Below are positions 7,746 to 15,683 of a stretch of DNA of 64,000 nucleotides, in pieces. How positions within the stretch are numbered: the stretch's first letter is position 1; each line of letters opens with the position of its first letter. Source of the stretch: a virus; IMG/VR virus record IMGVR_UViG_3300028734_000012, positions 1-64,000 of that record. The stretch is one strand, 5' to 3'. Below the pieces are notes generated by a model. It was given only the letters and a program-made list of their open reading frames with translations. It was not told the DNA's origin and searched no databases. The position numbers and the translations under genes were made by a program.

Positions 7746-7774
7746 ATTATAGTATAATTTGTGGTGTTTGTCAA
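7746..7774 (-). promoter_or_regulatory. tRNA-operon promoter
   Basis: TTGACA (7769-7774), 17 bp, TATAAT (7746-7751). The only good promoter upstream of the minus-strand tRNA cluster. Confidence 0.85.
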
Positions 7775-7810
7775 GTAATTAAGTAAAGAATTTAAAAAAC
7801 TTTTTTTTAA

Positions 7811-8302
7811 TTAACCAATTGATTTTTCGTAAGTCTCAATCATTTTCTTTACCATATCTTTGCCGATAGAACTAGCGACTTTGACATTTCCGACAGCTTT
7901 ATCCAAATTAGCGGCTTCAACAACTTTTCTGACGGGTCTAACTTCAAAATCCGCAACCAGTCTTTCATTAATAACCGCCAACCGTTCGCTCAAAACCTCT
8001 TGTTCGGCTTTTTTATCAGCCAAATAACGTGCAATAGCTTTCGCTCTCGCCGTATTTATCTTAATCATCAGACGTTTAAGCGCTCTTTTTTTACCATCTT
8101 CTTCATCGAACACATCACCATCAGAAAAATTGCATCTTGATTTACCTTTGTAAGAATCGTGGATGTAGTATCTCTTATCGAAACATACACCCTCATCAGA
8201 TGTTGCCTTGATAATTGTGCCGATTGCATCATTTCTTGTTCTATCTAGGATTGCTTGTACAACTCCTGTTTCTTTGTTAACGATATAATGGACATTACTC
8301 AT
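7811..8302 (-). CDS. Hypothetical basic helical protein, 163 aa
   Basis: Residues 1-60 look like a small beta domain; residues 70-163 are Lys/Arg/Ala-rich and probably long helices (ARAKAIARYLADKKAEQEVL). Strong GGAG site and its own promoter (8340-8368). It sits immediately upstream of the tRNA promoter. DNA or RNA binding is possible from the charge but not shown. Confidence 0.75.
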   Translation of the reverse strand: MSNVHYIVNKETGVVQAILDRTRNDAIGTIIKATSDEGVCFDKRYYIHDSYKGKSRCNFSDGDVFDEEDGKKRALKRLMIKINTARAKAIARYLADKKAEQEVLSERLAVINERLVADFEVRPVRKVVEAANLDKAVGNVKVASSIGKDMVKKMIETYEKSIG

Positions 8303-8339
8303 TTTGTTTGCTCCTTTATTTGTTTTATTTGGTAATTAT

Positions 8340-8368
8340 ATTATAGTATAATTTTACGCGTTTGTCAA
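8340..8368 (-). promoter_or_regulatory. Sigma-70 promoter
   Basis: TTGACA (8363-8368), 17 bp, TATAAT (8340-8345). Drives 7811-8302. Confidence 0.9.
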
Positions 8369-8392
8369 GTAAATTAAGAATTTAATTTTTAA

Positions 8393-8587
8393 TTAACGGG
8401 AACAATTATAATAATTTTTAATGCATTGCTCTGTAACATTTAAATCTGTAAACTCGTCAATTACAATCGGCTCTGCATTATCAGCCGTGACCCCTCGTAT
8501 TTGATATCCACCAATTGTCGATTTGACAAATATTTTTGTAAATTCAGCGGCAACTAAGTCACCATCTAATCTAAATAGTACGCGCAT
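8393..8587 (-). CDS. Hypothetical protein, 64 aa
   Basis: Small beta-rich protein (MRVLFRLDGDLVAAEFTKIF at the start). GAGG site 9 nt upstream; 21 bp after the 92-aa gene, same operon. No family recognised. Confidence 0.7.
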   Translation of the reverse strand: MRVLFRLDGDLVAAEFTKIFVKSTIGGYQIRGVTADNAEPIVIDEFTDLNVTEQCIKNYYNCSR

Positions 8588-8608
8588 TTCTTTGTCCTCT
8601 TCTCTTAA

Positions 8609-8887
8609 TTATTTAAGAATAACCATAATCCAACCATTCGGAAATTTTTGGTCTCCGTCAGAACACATAGCGCTTTCAACTTCAACATCAAGAATATCCG
8701 ACAAAAGTTCATTTTGGTCTTTAAGGTCTCCATCTTCGTCAAAGTACTTAGTACAATATTCTGAATCATTATTTATAATTTCGACAGATAAATTTCCTTT
8801 ATCTCCATCAATGTCAAGCCTAATACCTTTATCCTTTGCCAAATAATAAAGTTCTGATTCAGCCAAGAATAATACTTCTTTTTTCAT
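8609..8887 (-). CDS. Hypothetical acidic protein, 92 aa
   Basis: Strongly acidic C-terminal two thirds with many Asp and Glu. First gene after the promoter at 8920-8948, with a GAGG site. No motif recognised. The acidity could suit a DNA mimic, but nothing else supports that. Confidence 0.7.
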   Translation of the reverse strand: MKKEVLFLAESELYYLAKDKGIRLDIDGDKGNLSVEIINNDSEYCTKYFDEDGDLKDQNELLSDILDVEVESAMCSDGDQKFPNGWIMVILK

Positions 8888-8919
8888 TCCCTTATCCTCT
8901 TCTCTTAATCTCTGTATTT

Positions 8920-8948
8920 ATTATAACATCCTATTTTTCATTTGTCAA
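8920..8948 (-). promoter_or_regulatory. Sigma-70 promoter
   Basis: TTGACA (8943-8948), 17 bp, TATAAT (8920-8925), extended ACTTGACAAAT. Confidence 0.9.
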
Positions 8949-9020
8949 GTAAATTAGAAAATAAAATTCAGATTTTATTTTATAATATGAAAATTAAAAT
9001 CAGTTAAAACATTGGGTTTA

Positions 9021-9038
9021 TTCATATTACAATATGAA
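9021..9038. repeat. 18-bp palindrome copy
   Basis: TTCATATTACAATATGAA. A partial copy (TATAATATGAA) lies 40 bp to its left at 8981-8991. Confidence 0.85.
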
Positions 9039-9053
9039 TATTATCAATCAAAT

Positions 9054-9082
9054 AAAAAAGCGGAACATTAATTTGTTCCGCT
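9054..9082 (-). terminator. Rho-independent terminator
   Basis: GCGGAAC/GTTCCGC stem followed on the minus strand by TTTTTT, 6 bp after the stop of 9088-9624. Confidence 0.85.
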
Positions 9083-9087
9083 TCAAT

Positions 9088-9624
9088 TTACTTTAAATCA
9101 GCGCTAAAATCATGTGTAGCCGTACCAACAGGGACATAAATCTTTTCATAATCAACTCTTTCCATATCTCCATAGAACCACGCAAACAATTTGTTTTCAA
9201 CTTTTAATTTGTAAAAATCAACTCTAGGTGTTTGGTTGTCATCTTCTACAAGGTAGGCTGTGCCACTGTCAAGTTTAAGTATAGCTAGACCGTGAATTGA
9301 ATTGTACATAGTATAATAGTATAGCGTTTCTTCAATATAACCGCTTCTGCAATACATGCGACCAGTTACATTCTGGCTGTCTTGTAACGCAACAATATTA
9401 TATGTTTCTGGTGGCTGTTCAACATATAGTTTGTCAACAAATAGATATCCAAAAAGACTAATTATTGATACTATAATTAAGAAAAAGGAAACAAAAAATG
9501 TCATACTAAAAAATTTAGACCTTATTGGATGAACAATCTCACGATTTGTACCCTCTTCACTCATAGCAACAGACAAAATAAACATTGCCATCGAAATAAA
9601 CATAATCAATATAATATTTGGCAT
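9088..9624 (-). CDS. Membrane protein with two TM helices, 178 aa
   Basis: The start is set at 9624: an upstream ATG at 9687 lies in the promoter -35 and cannot be transcribed from it. Two hydrophobic segments (about residues 2-20 and 38-62) are followed by a ~115-residue hydrophilic domain. Monocistronic between its own promoter and terminator. No family recognised. Confidence 0.75.
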   Translation of the reverse strand: MPNIILIMFISMAMFILSVAMSEEGTNREIVHPIRSKFFSMTFFVSFFLIIVSIISLFGYLFVDKLYVEQPPETYNIVALQDSQNVTGRMYCRSGYIEETLYYYTMYNSIHGLAILKLDSGTAYLVEDDNQTPRVDFYKLKVENKLFAWFYGDMERVDYEKIYVPVGTATHDFSADLK

Positions 9625-9658
9625 TCTTAAAACCTTCTCTTTCTTAATTTCTATAATT

Positions 9659-9687
9659 ATTATAACATATGAATTTTCTATTGTCAA
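9659..9687 (-). promoter_or_regulatory. Sigma-70 promoter
   Basis: TTGACA (9682-9687), 17 bp, TATAAT (9659-9664). Fixes the start of the 178-aa membrane protein downstream of it. Confidence 0.85.
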
Positions 9688-9714
9688 GTAGAATTAAAAT
9701 TTTAATTTTATATT

Positions 9715-9732
9715 TTCATATTATAATATAAA
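9715..9732. repeat. 18-bp palindrome copy
   Basis: TTCATATTATAATATAAA, between two minus-strand operons. Confidence 0.8.
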
Positions 9733-9742
9733 ATATAAATCA

Positions 9743-9776
9743 ACAAAAAAAAGAATGAACTTAATCATTCTTTTTA
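9743..9776 (-). terminator. Rho-independent terminator
   Basis: AAGAATGA/TCATTCTT stem with a T-run on the minus strand, overlapping the stop of the GGCT-like gene. Confidence 0.75.
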
Positions 9777-10177
9777 GGTTTCCATATTGTATTCGTAGGG
9801 TGCGGCTGTAGAAATGGCAAGCCAACATATTTTTTCCATGTTGAATCTTTGCCAATATAGACAAGAACATCTTTCTTTTTCCCTTTGATTTTTAAAGGGA
9901 ATGAGTATATTCCATACAGAGTGCCGACTTGTTCCATTTGGTCTAAATACGGTCTAAGATAATCATGGCAAAGATAAATTTCTCCCAAGGCAATATCTTT
10001 GTCATTACCTATCAATGAAACTGGATAATTCTGTACTGAACCATCGTCTGATTCCTCATAAAAGTTGTATAACTTAATCCCATGCAAAGCATATTCTTGA
10101 ATAAATTTTTCACTTGCAAGAATACCATGCCTTAATTGATTTTCCATAAGAGTGCCATAAGTGAACAAATAGAACAT
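9761..10177 (-). CDS. Gamma-glutamylcyclotransferase-like (AIG2/GGCT fold) protein
   Basis: Family enzymes cleave gamma-glutamyl-amine bonds with release of 5-oxoproline. Seen here: the family's YGTL substrate-loop motif near the N-terminus (FTYGTLM) and an acidic residue in LDQMEQVGTLY at the position of the catalytic Glu. Length 138 aa is typical. The start is at the third codon of the longest frame because GGAG would abut the first ATG. It is 52 bp after an amidoligase and near a class II amidotransferase, a combination known for amidoligase gene neighbourhoods. Confidence 0.85.
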   Translation of the reverse strand: MFYLFTYGTLMENQLRHGILASEKFIQEYALHGIKLYNFYEESDDGSVQNYPVSLIGNDKDIALGEIYLCHDYLRPYLDQMEQVGTLYGIYSFPLKIKGKKKDVLVYIGKDSTWKKYVGLPFLQPHPTNTIWKPKKND

Positions 10178-10229
10178 TATCATTCTCCTTTTCTAAATTA
10201 ATATAAGGGGGAATAATCCCCCTTATAAC

Positions 10230-11600
10230 TTATTCCTCGTTTGGCATTGTAGCTAACTCACAACGTCTTTTCCAGTATTTTTTCATTTCCCGTGTGGTAA
10301 TCAAGTCTTTAAATACCATAGCTTGTACCTCTGCTGTCGTCTTCTCTTTTGCGGCAACAATACAGTTGTTAACAAACTGCAACGTTGCAAAGAACGTATT
10401 GATATTCATTGTGCCCTTAAACATTCTGAACTCAATTGTATTCTCGTTGGCAATGTTGATGCTATAGTAGTGGTCATTGTGATTTCCAGATTTGTTTGCT
10501 TCTTGATAATAGACTGCCAATGGTCTATCAACCTTTTTTGCAAAGTGGTCAAGTCTGCGCTCATTTCTACGAGAAAATATAATAATGTTATCCCAAAACT
10601 TTTCAATAAGGTATAACAATCTCGTAATATATACCTCTTCATTGTCGGCATAATAATCACGGTTGAAATGAACATGCATACCACAAGTTGATGTATCGTG
10701 TGAACAATAGTTAAGCTTCACAAGCCGTGTAAACATATTGCTATAGATACCCTTAATGCTGTTGTGATATTCGAGTGTAGCAGGTTGTGTAATCATTTCA
10801 AAGCCATCACTAATAGAACTATCACTAGAACAGTACATGAAGATATCGTCGTCTTTATTGATGATATCCATTGCAATAGCCGCATTTTCATCACGTTGCC
10901 CACCATCGTCAATTTCCAACTCAATACCCAAATATGGAACGGTTTTTTCATGGTCTTTGCCATAGAATTTTACTACTGGATACCATTTATGGTATGGCAG
11001 AATGAATCTGCGCTTTTGGCAACGGGTACAAAGTTCCTCTGTTGATGTAATGCTATCTCTTTTGAAAGAATGACCGCATTTGCGACAATCACGATAAAGT
11101 TTACGGTAACAGTCAGAACAGATATTTCCTTCATCGTCAGTATGCTTACTGTTGCGCCTATTTAAGCGGCAACCACATAAAGGACACGTTGGGAAGATAT
11201 TGTCAAGCTTAGTTTTAAACGTTGGGTGATGCTCTTTAAGTAAGTTGAAACAAACATCAATAGCTGAATCATTTGCAGAACCGTCCAAGAATCTATCAAT
11301 AAATTTTAGTATGTCTTTTTCAGTTGGGGTGACGACTACAACTTCATCAAGATTTAAGTTATAGCTATCAAACTGGTCAACCAAATAAATCCTGCCCATC
11401 GAATCATCTTGCAAGTTCCAAACAAGCCCAAACCAATTGTTTGCTTGTATCGTATTTAGATATTTTCCACCTAAATTAGCAATCGGAATTACAAAGTCTC
11501 CAACCTCTGGCTCTTTGTCAATAACGGTAAAGTTATGATACAAAGTTGAAGTAATGATATTTTCCGCATTGATTTTAAGATTTAAATTTTCAAAACTCAT
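10230..11600 (-). CDS. Amidoligase-family protein with zinc-binding domain, paralogue 2
   Basis: 456 aa. N-terminal ~130 residues unrecognised, then two CxxC pairs forming treble-clef/ribbon-like sites (C139/C142 with C161/C164; C172/C175 with C191/C194), then the ligase core. Core motifs: YLGIELEID (223-231), TQPATLEYH (271-279), CGMHVHFNR (306-314), TIEFRMFKGT (388-397). The HxH and EFR signatures agree with ATP-dependent amidoligases. Closest in-window relative is 16153-17139. Followed at 52 bp by the GGCT-like gene. Confidence 0.87.
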   Translation of the reverse strand: MSFENLNLKINAENIITSTLYHNFTVIDKEPEVGDFVIPIANLGGKYLNTIQANNWFGLVWNLQDDSMGRIYLVDQFDSYNLNLDEVVVVTPTEKDILKFIDRFLDGSANDSAIDVCFNLLKEHHPTFKTKLDNIFPTCPLCGCRLNRRNSKHTDDEGNICSDCYRKLYRDCRKCGHSFKRDSITSTEELCTRCQKRRFILPYHKWYPVVKFYGKDHEKTVPYLGIELEIDDGGQRDENAAIAMDIINKDDDIFMYCSSDSSISDGFEMITQPATLEYHNSIKGIYSNMFTRLVKLNYCSHDTSTCGMHVHFNRDYYADNEEVYITRLLYLIEKFWDNIIIFSRRNERRLDHFAKKVDRPLAVYYQEANKSGNHNDHYYSINIANENTIEFRMFKGTMNINTFFATLQFVNNCIVAAKEKTTAEVQAMVFKDLITTREMKKYWKRRCELATMPNEE

Positions 11601-11635
11601 TTGTTTATCCTTCTTTTCTTTTTTACTATAGCATT

Positions 11636-11664
11636 ATTATAAACTTATTTATTTAATTTGTCAA
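11636..11664 (-). promoter_or_regulatory. Sigma-70 promoter
   Basis: TTGACA (11659-11664), 17 bp, TATAAT (11636-11641). Drives amidoligase 2 and the GGCT-like gene. Confidence 0.9.
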
Positions 11665-11726
11665 GTAAAAAACTATTTTATTTCTAAATAACTTAATTAA
11701 TTAAAAATCAATCACATAAATATAGG

Positions 11727-11752
11727 AATGGATAATATAATCCACTCCTACA
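11727..11752 (-). terminator. Probable terminator
   Basis: Stem AGGAGTGGAT/ATCCATTCCT with one wobble, followed by TATATTTATG on the minus strand; 14 bp after the amidotransferase stop. Confidence 0.6.
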
Positions 11753-11765
11753 CATAATCTATTGA

Positions 11766-12794
11766 TTACAGTTCTGGAAATTGGTCTGGAAATGCCCATT
11801 TATCAGCGACAAATAATCTAACAGCTATTGCGCTGTCATAAACTTTTGCATCACTACCCAATAGGTAATAGTTGCAGTAAGAATCCTCTGATTCAACAAC
11901 CTTAGTGGCAGGAATGTTTTTTATGCCGTCAGTAATCCACAAAGCACCCTCTTTATCAACCCAGTATGTCTCCGCGATACTAGAATCAATTAGCTGTGTC
12001 ATGCCGTCATATTCGACCGTATCTCCAATATTTGCCCTCATTAATCCGATACTCTTGCCGCTATAAGTACTGATTACTTTGTTATTATATTTGGAAGTGG
12101 TCAAATTGTGCTTTCTTGTCCAATCGTATCCGTCGTCGTAATAGTTGTTTTCAATGTCATACTCGCTACCTTTATAGTTAGTTACTTTACTAACTCTCAT
12201 ATAGATATCTTTGTATGTCGTGTTAGAATAGAAAATCCCTTTGTCCTCAACAAAACCTCTGGTGAACATAATCTCGCCCTTATTATTAAGGATTGCCATT
12301 TTGTTGCTACCAATTAATTTTTCAATTAATTCAAGGTTGCATTGTTTGTTAAACCAACCACGATTTTGTCCAATTAAGGTCAAATATTCTTTCACGAAAA
12401 CAGCCGTATCTGATAAATTCTTAGTGGCTTCGGAAGTTGTCAATGAGATTATACCATTGTGGATAACCGCATAGTCCGAAACATATTCTGGCTTACATAA
12501 TGCCCCGTCGTCAGCTTGAATTGGGAATGGATGTGTCATTGTACCATCTTTTGCACCATGAGTTGAAATCCTAAAATGGATAAGCATTCCGCATTTCTTA
12601 AAATTGAATTTCTGGTCATTAAACTTGAAAGAATCCATAAAGGTATCAAATGTCATGAACCCTTTTTTAATATACACCCTACCACCATAGGCGAAGGCAT
12701 ATCCTGCTCCATCATCGTTAGCCGTCCAACAGTTCTGTAAAACTTCATCTGTTGGAAGGTCAACACCCTTTTTCTTAAAAATTGCAATACACAT
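11766..12794 (-). CDS. Class II glutamine amidotransferase-like (Ntn hydrolase)
   Basis: Starts MCIAIFKKKG, giving the N-terminal Cys nucleophile after Met removal. The family's other landmarks follow: DDGAGYAF, HFRISTHG and VIHNGII. These enzymes release ammonia from glutamine or act as related Ntn amidohydrolases. 342 aa, so there is a C-terminal extension (~130 aa) I cannot assign. Own promoter and GAGG site. The neighbourhood with amidoligases and GGCT suggests nitrogen supply or amide turnover in one pathway (inference). Confidence 0.85.
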   Translation of the reverse strand: MCIAIFKKKGVDLPTDEVLQNCWTANDDGAGYAFAYGGRVYIKKGFMTFDTFMDSFKFNDQKFNFKKCGMLIHFRISTHGAKDGTMTHPFPIQADDGALCKPEYVSDYAVIHNGIISLTTSEATKNLSDTAVFVKEYLTLIGQNRGWFNKQCNLELIEKLIGSNKMAILNNKGEIMFTRGFVEDKGIFYSNTTYKDIYMRVSKVTNYKGSEYDIENNYYDDGYDWTRKHNLTTSKYNNKVISTYSGKSIGLMRANIGDTVEYDGMTQLIDSSIAETYWVDKEGALWITDGIKNIPATKVVESEDSYCNYYLLGSDAKVYDSAIAVRLFVADKWAFPDQFPEL

Positions 12795-12830
12795 TTTTCT
12801 ACCTCTTTATTTCCTTTTTATTGTGTTATT

Positions 12831-12859
12831 ATTATATCACATATTAAATATTTTGTCAA
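12831..12859 (-). promoter_or_regulatory. Sigma-70 promoter
   Basis: TTGACA (12854-12859), 17 bp, TATAAT (12831-12836). Drives the amidotransferase gene. Confidence 0.9.
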
Positions 12860-12878
12860 GTAAATTAGAATTTTATTT

Positions 12879-13187
12879 TTATTTTAAATGATATAAATCT
12901 TCTAGGATATTTGATATAATGTCATCTAATTCATCAAATGTTTCATATTTTTCAAACATTACATCTGGTTTACCATCTTTATATTTAATACTAATAATTA
13001 ATTTGTCGTTGTGGACAATGAACTGAACTGAACTTTTTGATACATTAGCGTGTGACCTAAAGTATATATCAAACATATCATTTGAAAGTTGATAACAATG
13101 CCAATTATCTATGTCTACAACATTATCCCTTAAAATTCGTCTGATACAATATAGCGGAATATTATTCTTGTGGTGCTTCTTGCTCAT
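12879..13187 (-). CDS. Hypothetical protein, 102 aa
   Basis: Overlaps the upstream gene by 26 bp in another frame, with a GGAG site. Basic N-terminus, strand-rich middle (SVQFIVHNDKLIISIKYKDG), acidic helical tail (FDELDDIISNILEDL). One of three consecutive small genes of similar build; distant relatedness is possible but not provable by eye. Confidence 0.7.
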   Translation of the reverse strand: MSKKHHKNNIPLYCIRRILRDNVVDIDNWHCYQLSNDMFDIYFRSHANVSKSSVQFIVHNDKLIISIKYKDGKPDVMFEKYETFDELDDIISNILEDLYHLK

Positions 13188-13497
13188 TTTTGTAATCTCC
13201 TATTATATATTTGAACTCCATTTTTTCCCAACTAACCAAATTCCTTAAAGATTTATAACTGTTACCATATAGAATACGGACAACATTATCGGCATTATTG
13301 AAGGATATTTTTCTTTTAACAATTATACAATTATTGTGAATCTTAATAGATAACGTCATGCCATCTATATCCAATATCGCATAAACAAATGTACTCCAAT
13401 GGTCAACCCCATTTTTCCTAAAAAATAAGCTTACAATATCAAATCCTTCTGATTCAAGTATATCGGTTATTCTGTCCATTTCAAGATTATAAACCAT
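13162..13497 (-). CDS. Hypothetical protein, 111 aa
   Basis: GGAG site 9 nt before ATG. Alternating strands such as LDIDGMTLSIKIHNNCIIVK, like the strand-rich segments of its two neighbours. Middle gene of a three-gene operon from the promoter at 13810. Unknown function. Confidence 0.7.
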   Translation of the reverse strand: MVYNLEMDRITDILESEGFDIVSLFFRKNGVDHWSTFVYAILDIDGMTLSIKIHNNCIIVKRKISFNNADNVVRILYGNSYKSLRNLVSWEKMEFKYIIGDYKNEQEAPQE

Positions 13498-13518
13498 TTA
13501 TTTCTCCATTTCTATATT

Positions 13519-13779
13519 CTAAAACTTAGATAAATATTTACTAAATTCAGATAGGTCTAACTTATTGTTAATCCTAAAGGTAGAACACATAAACTGATTA
13601 GAGTATCTTATAGATAAGATACACATACTATCAATTACTCTTAGTTCAAGATTATAGAATTTACAAGCTTTAAATGCTTGTATTGATGTGCGTACATGTT
13701 TACAATTGAACCTTGCCTTTCTAATTGAGAACCCTACCGAGTTTAATTTTAGTATTAATTGTTCATTTGTATAATCCAT
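13519..13779 (-). CDS. Hypothetical protein, 86 aa
   Basis: Start moved to 13779 (GAGG site 8 nt upstream); an upstream in-frame ATG at 13818 overlaps the -10 box. Contains a strand-rich stretch LRVIDSMCILSIRYSN and a basic, Cys-containing N-terminal half. First gene of the three-gene operon. Confidence 0.7.
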   Translation of the reverse strand: MDYTNEQLILKLNSVGFSIRKARFNCKHVRTSIQAFKACKFYNLELRVIDSMCILSIRYSNQFMCSTFRINNKLDLSEFSKYLSKF

Positions 13780-13809
13780 TTTAAGTACCTCTTCTTTTTT
13801 CTTTGTTTT

Positions 13810-13838
13810 ATTATACATCTTATTAAATCTTTTGTCAA
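13810..13838 (-). promoter_or_regulatory. Sigma-70 promoter
   Basis: TTGACA (13833-13838), 17 bp, TATAAT (13810-13815). Confidence 0.9.
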
Positions 13839-13875
13839 GTAAATTAATAAATAAATTATTATATAAAATTCTAAA

Positions 13876-13912
13876 TAAAAAAATATCTAAACTGTTTTAA
13901 AAGTTTAGATAT
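13876..13912 (-). terminator. Rho-independent terminator
   Basis: Ten-bp stem ATATCTAAAC/GTTTAGATAT followed by TTTTTTT on the minus strand, downstream of 13934-14170. Confidence 0.85.
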
Positions 13913-13933
13913 TATAAATCCTTATTTAGAATT

Positions 13934-14170
13934 TTAAAGAACCGTAAATGAAAAATCCTCTTCATTTCTATTCGCTGTAAAGAACACTGGTTTTTCCTTT
14001 TCGTAATCAGCTTTAAAATATCCATTTCCATCGTCTTCCCACAAGATTGTTGGATTAGGAAGATTTATAATCAACCACGATTGCTTTGTAATCATGTTCC
14101 TAGCATGAAAACCTCTGATTGTTCCGTTCTCTAATTTATTGAATAATTCTTTAAATCCTGTTTCACACAT
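13934..14170 (-). CDS. Hypothetical protein, 78 aa
   Basis: Start set at 14170, with AAAGGG nine bases upstream, rather than the ATG at 14188 that overlaps the binding site. Small acidic protein containing several Trp and Phe. No family recognised. Monocistronic; the promoter at 14210-14238 has a poor -10. Confidence 0.65.
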   Translation of the reverse strand: MCETGFKELFNKLENGTIRGFHARNMITKQSWLIINLPNPTILWEDDGNGYFKADYEKEKPVFFTANRNEEDFSFTVL

Positions 14171-14209
14171 AATTTTGTACCCTTTCATTAATGTATTTTA
14201 TTTGTTATT

Positions 14210-14238
14210 AGTCTAACATATATTAAACGTTATGTCAA
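14210..14238 (-). promoter_or_regulatory. Sigma-70 promoter, weak -10
   Basis: TTGACA (14233-14238) and, 17 bp on, TAGACT (14210-14215). Drives 13934-14170. Confidence 0.65.
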
Positions 14239-14286
14239 GTACATTTTTAGAAGTTTAATTATTTTTTTTATTAATTCATTATTAAA

Positions 14287-14304
14287 TTGCTATTATAATA
14301 TGAA
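14287..14304. repeat. 18-bp palindrome copy
   Basis: TTGCTATTATAATATGAA (left half degenerate), between RNA element A and the promoter at 14210. Confidence 0.65.
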
Positions 14305-14356
14305 ATATCTAATTAGAATACGGAATTATTGATAACTTAGTTGGCTAGGAATAGCC

Positions 14357-14526
14357 TATAAGATAAGAGGGGCGAAACCACTTTGAAATGCCATTTAGAC
14401 TATATAGAATCAGCCCTAAATGATGTTTTTTTCTTAGCATAGAATTACCGCCCCTATTTTGCCACTTTCACCAGTGTCTATATGGTCTAACCGATTAAAA
14501 TGGGTCAAGCATAGAATTACCGCCCC
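14357..14526 (-). ncRNA. Two-copy structured RNA element, copy A
   Basis: 170 nt on the minus strand. GGCGGTAATTCTATGCT occurs twice (14508-14524 and 14436-14452, 72 bp apart) and CGCCCCTCTTATCTTATA lies at the 3' end (14357-14374). Copy B at 61088-61256 has the same three motifs at identical spacing but different sequence between them. The second AGGGGCG can pair with CGCCCCT; in copy B that stem is kept by G-U changes. Lies in the gap after 14535-15419. No known RNA family recognised. Confidence 0.7.
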
Positions 14527-14534
14527 AAGGATTT

Positions 14535-15419
14535 TCAATGTTTGATTGTGTTTTTAAAACCGCCTAAAACTTCAACGTTTTTATAGTCATTTCCTGCAAA
14601 GTAGACTTTGGGATTGATAAACATCTGCCATGTTTCTACATTAAAGTCATCAACTATATACCTAACTGCTCTTAATTCTTCTTTACCAAAAGTACATGAT
14701 TTAAAAATAGCTTTCAGTTTTCTTGCATTATTTTTGTCATAACCTAATACTTCACAAAGTTCTCCAACAGTTAAAGATTCAATCTTACTGATATCTTCTT
14801 CTTCTGGATTTTTGCAAACGATATTATACTTAGTATTAACGTATGGAATCACCCTAAATAGGTATGATAATTGTTTGTGCCCAGTTGGATTAACCTTTAC
14901 ATATAACTGCCTTACACCGTTAATAAAGAGCCGTATCATGTTGTTGTTCAACTTACTAGGGGTACAGTCTTTAATATCTCCGCGCCTAAAATAATCTTGA
15001 TTCAATGCTATGCTTTCCTCATTTAGAATAAATACACCGTCGTTAATCATCTTATTCCAAAAAATATCAAAAGTGTGCTGATTGATGTTAAGTAGGCTTT
15101 GTAACTTCTCTTTAGTAATTTTTACGTTGTTGTCATATTTTAGAGTATTATCATATCCTGCAAATGTACTAAGAAAAACCAATCTTGTAATCGTAGCATT
15201 GTCAAATTGTGGGAATAATTCTTGACCATAGTTAAATAATAACCATACAAATTTTCCGCATTCAATATTTTGCACCGCTTGCTTTAAATGGCTTTCTTTC
15301 TTCATATTGGAATATGAATCGTTTCTTTTTTGTTGCTTTGGTGTTATGATTTTACTGCCTTTGGGTACACCTTGTAGGACTTCACCAGTCATCTTATCTA
15401 TTAGAATATCATCTTCCAT
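14535..15419 (-). CDS. Possible winged-helix replication/transcription protein, 294 aa
   Basis: Start at 15419 (GGTGG site); the ATG at 15437 lies in a palindrome. N-terminal ~45 residues are polar and basic (GVPKGSKIITPKQQKRND). Residues ~50-150 look like a helix-rich wHTH region (KITKEKLQSLLNINQHTFDI) and residues ~215-250 hold a second one (LTVGELCEVLGYDKNNARKL). The layout recalls replication-initiator-like or MarR-like phage proteins; this is weak. An 18-bp palindrome covers its 5' end and another lies inside its gene. Confidence 0.65.
   Translation of the reverse strand: MEDDILIDKMTGEVLQGVPKGSKIITPKQQKRNDSYSNMKKESHLKQAVQNIECGKFVWLLFNYGQELFPQFDNATITRLVFLSTFAGYDNTLKYDNNVKITKEKLQSLLNINQHTFDIFWNKMINDGVFILNEESIALNQDYFRRGDIKDCTPSKLNNNMIRLFINGVRQLYVKVNPTGHKQLSYLFRVIPYVNTKYNIVCKNPEEEDISKIESLTVGELCEVLGYDKNNARKLKAIFKSCTFGKEELRAVRYIVDDFNVETWQMFINPKVYFAGNDYKNVEVLGGFKNTIKH
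15301..15318. repeat. 18-bp palindrome copy inside a gene
   Basis: TTCATATTGGAATATGAA within the coding sequence of 14535-15419, the only near-perfect copy I found inside a gene. Confidence 0.7.
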
Positions 15420-15432
15420 TAATTCACCACCT

Positions 15433-15450
15433 TTCATATTGTAATATAAA
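15433..15450. repeat. 18-bp palindrome overlapping a 5' leader
   Basis: TTCATATTGTAATATAAA, 14 bp before the start codon of 14535-15419 and downstream of its promoter: well placed for feedback control. Confidence 0.8.
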
Positions 15451-15499
15451 GATATATCATAAAAAATATAGATAGAAATAAAAATATATCTCTATCTAT

Positions 15500-15528
15500 A
15501 TTATAGTATTATTTGTTATCATTGTCAA
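15500..15528 (-). promoter_or_regulatory. Sigma-70 promoter
   Basis: TTGACA (15523-15528), 17 bp, TATAAT (15500-15505). Lies within the 3' end of the small gene 15509-15643 and drives 14535-15419. Confidence 0.85.
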
Positions 15529-15643
15529 GTGAATCGGATTTTTCTTTCCATGATTTAGGAATGCAAGCGTAAATTCCGACCGCTATTAAACAAAAAACAT
15601 CTTTTAATGAAGAAAATAGTATATATAAAAAGTATGCCGCCAT
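15509..15643 (-). CDS. Small membrane protein, 44 aa
   Basis: MAAYFLYILFSSLKDVF starts a hydrophobic segment (about residues 3-28) with a short charged tail ending DNDNK. A GGGG site lies 10 nt upstream. The 3' end carries the promoter of the next gene, a compact arrangement. No family recognised. Confidence 0.55.
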   Translation of the reverse strand: MAAYFLYILFSSLKDVFCLIAVGIYACIPKSWKEKSDSLDNDNK

Positions 15644-15683
15644 GAAAAAGAACCCCTAATTTCAATTTGCTATATATTTGTAA

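Noticed and set aside
9624-9687. Longer start for the 178-aa membrane protein (also at 13818, 23114, 31549, 38199, 55245)
   Set aside because: The earlier start codons lie within the -35/-10 boxes of clear promoters; downstream ATGs have proper ribosome binding sites.
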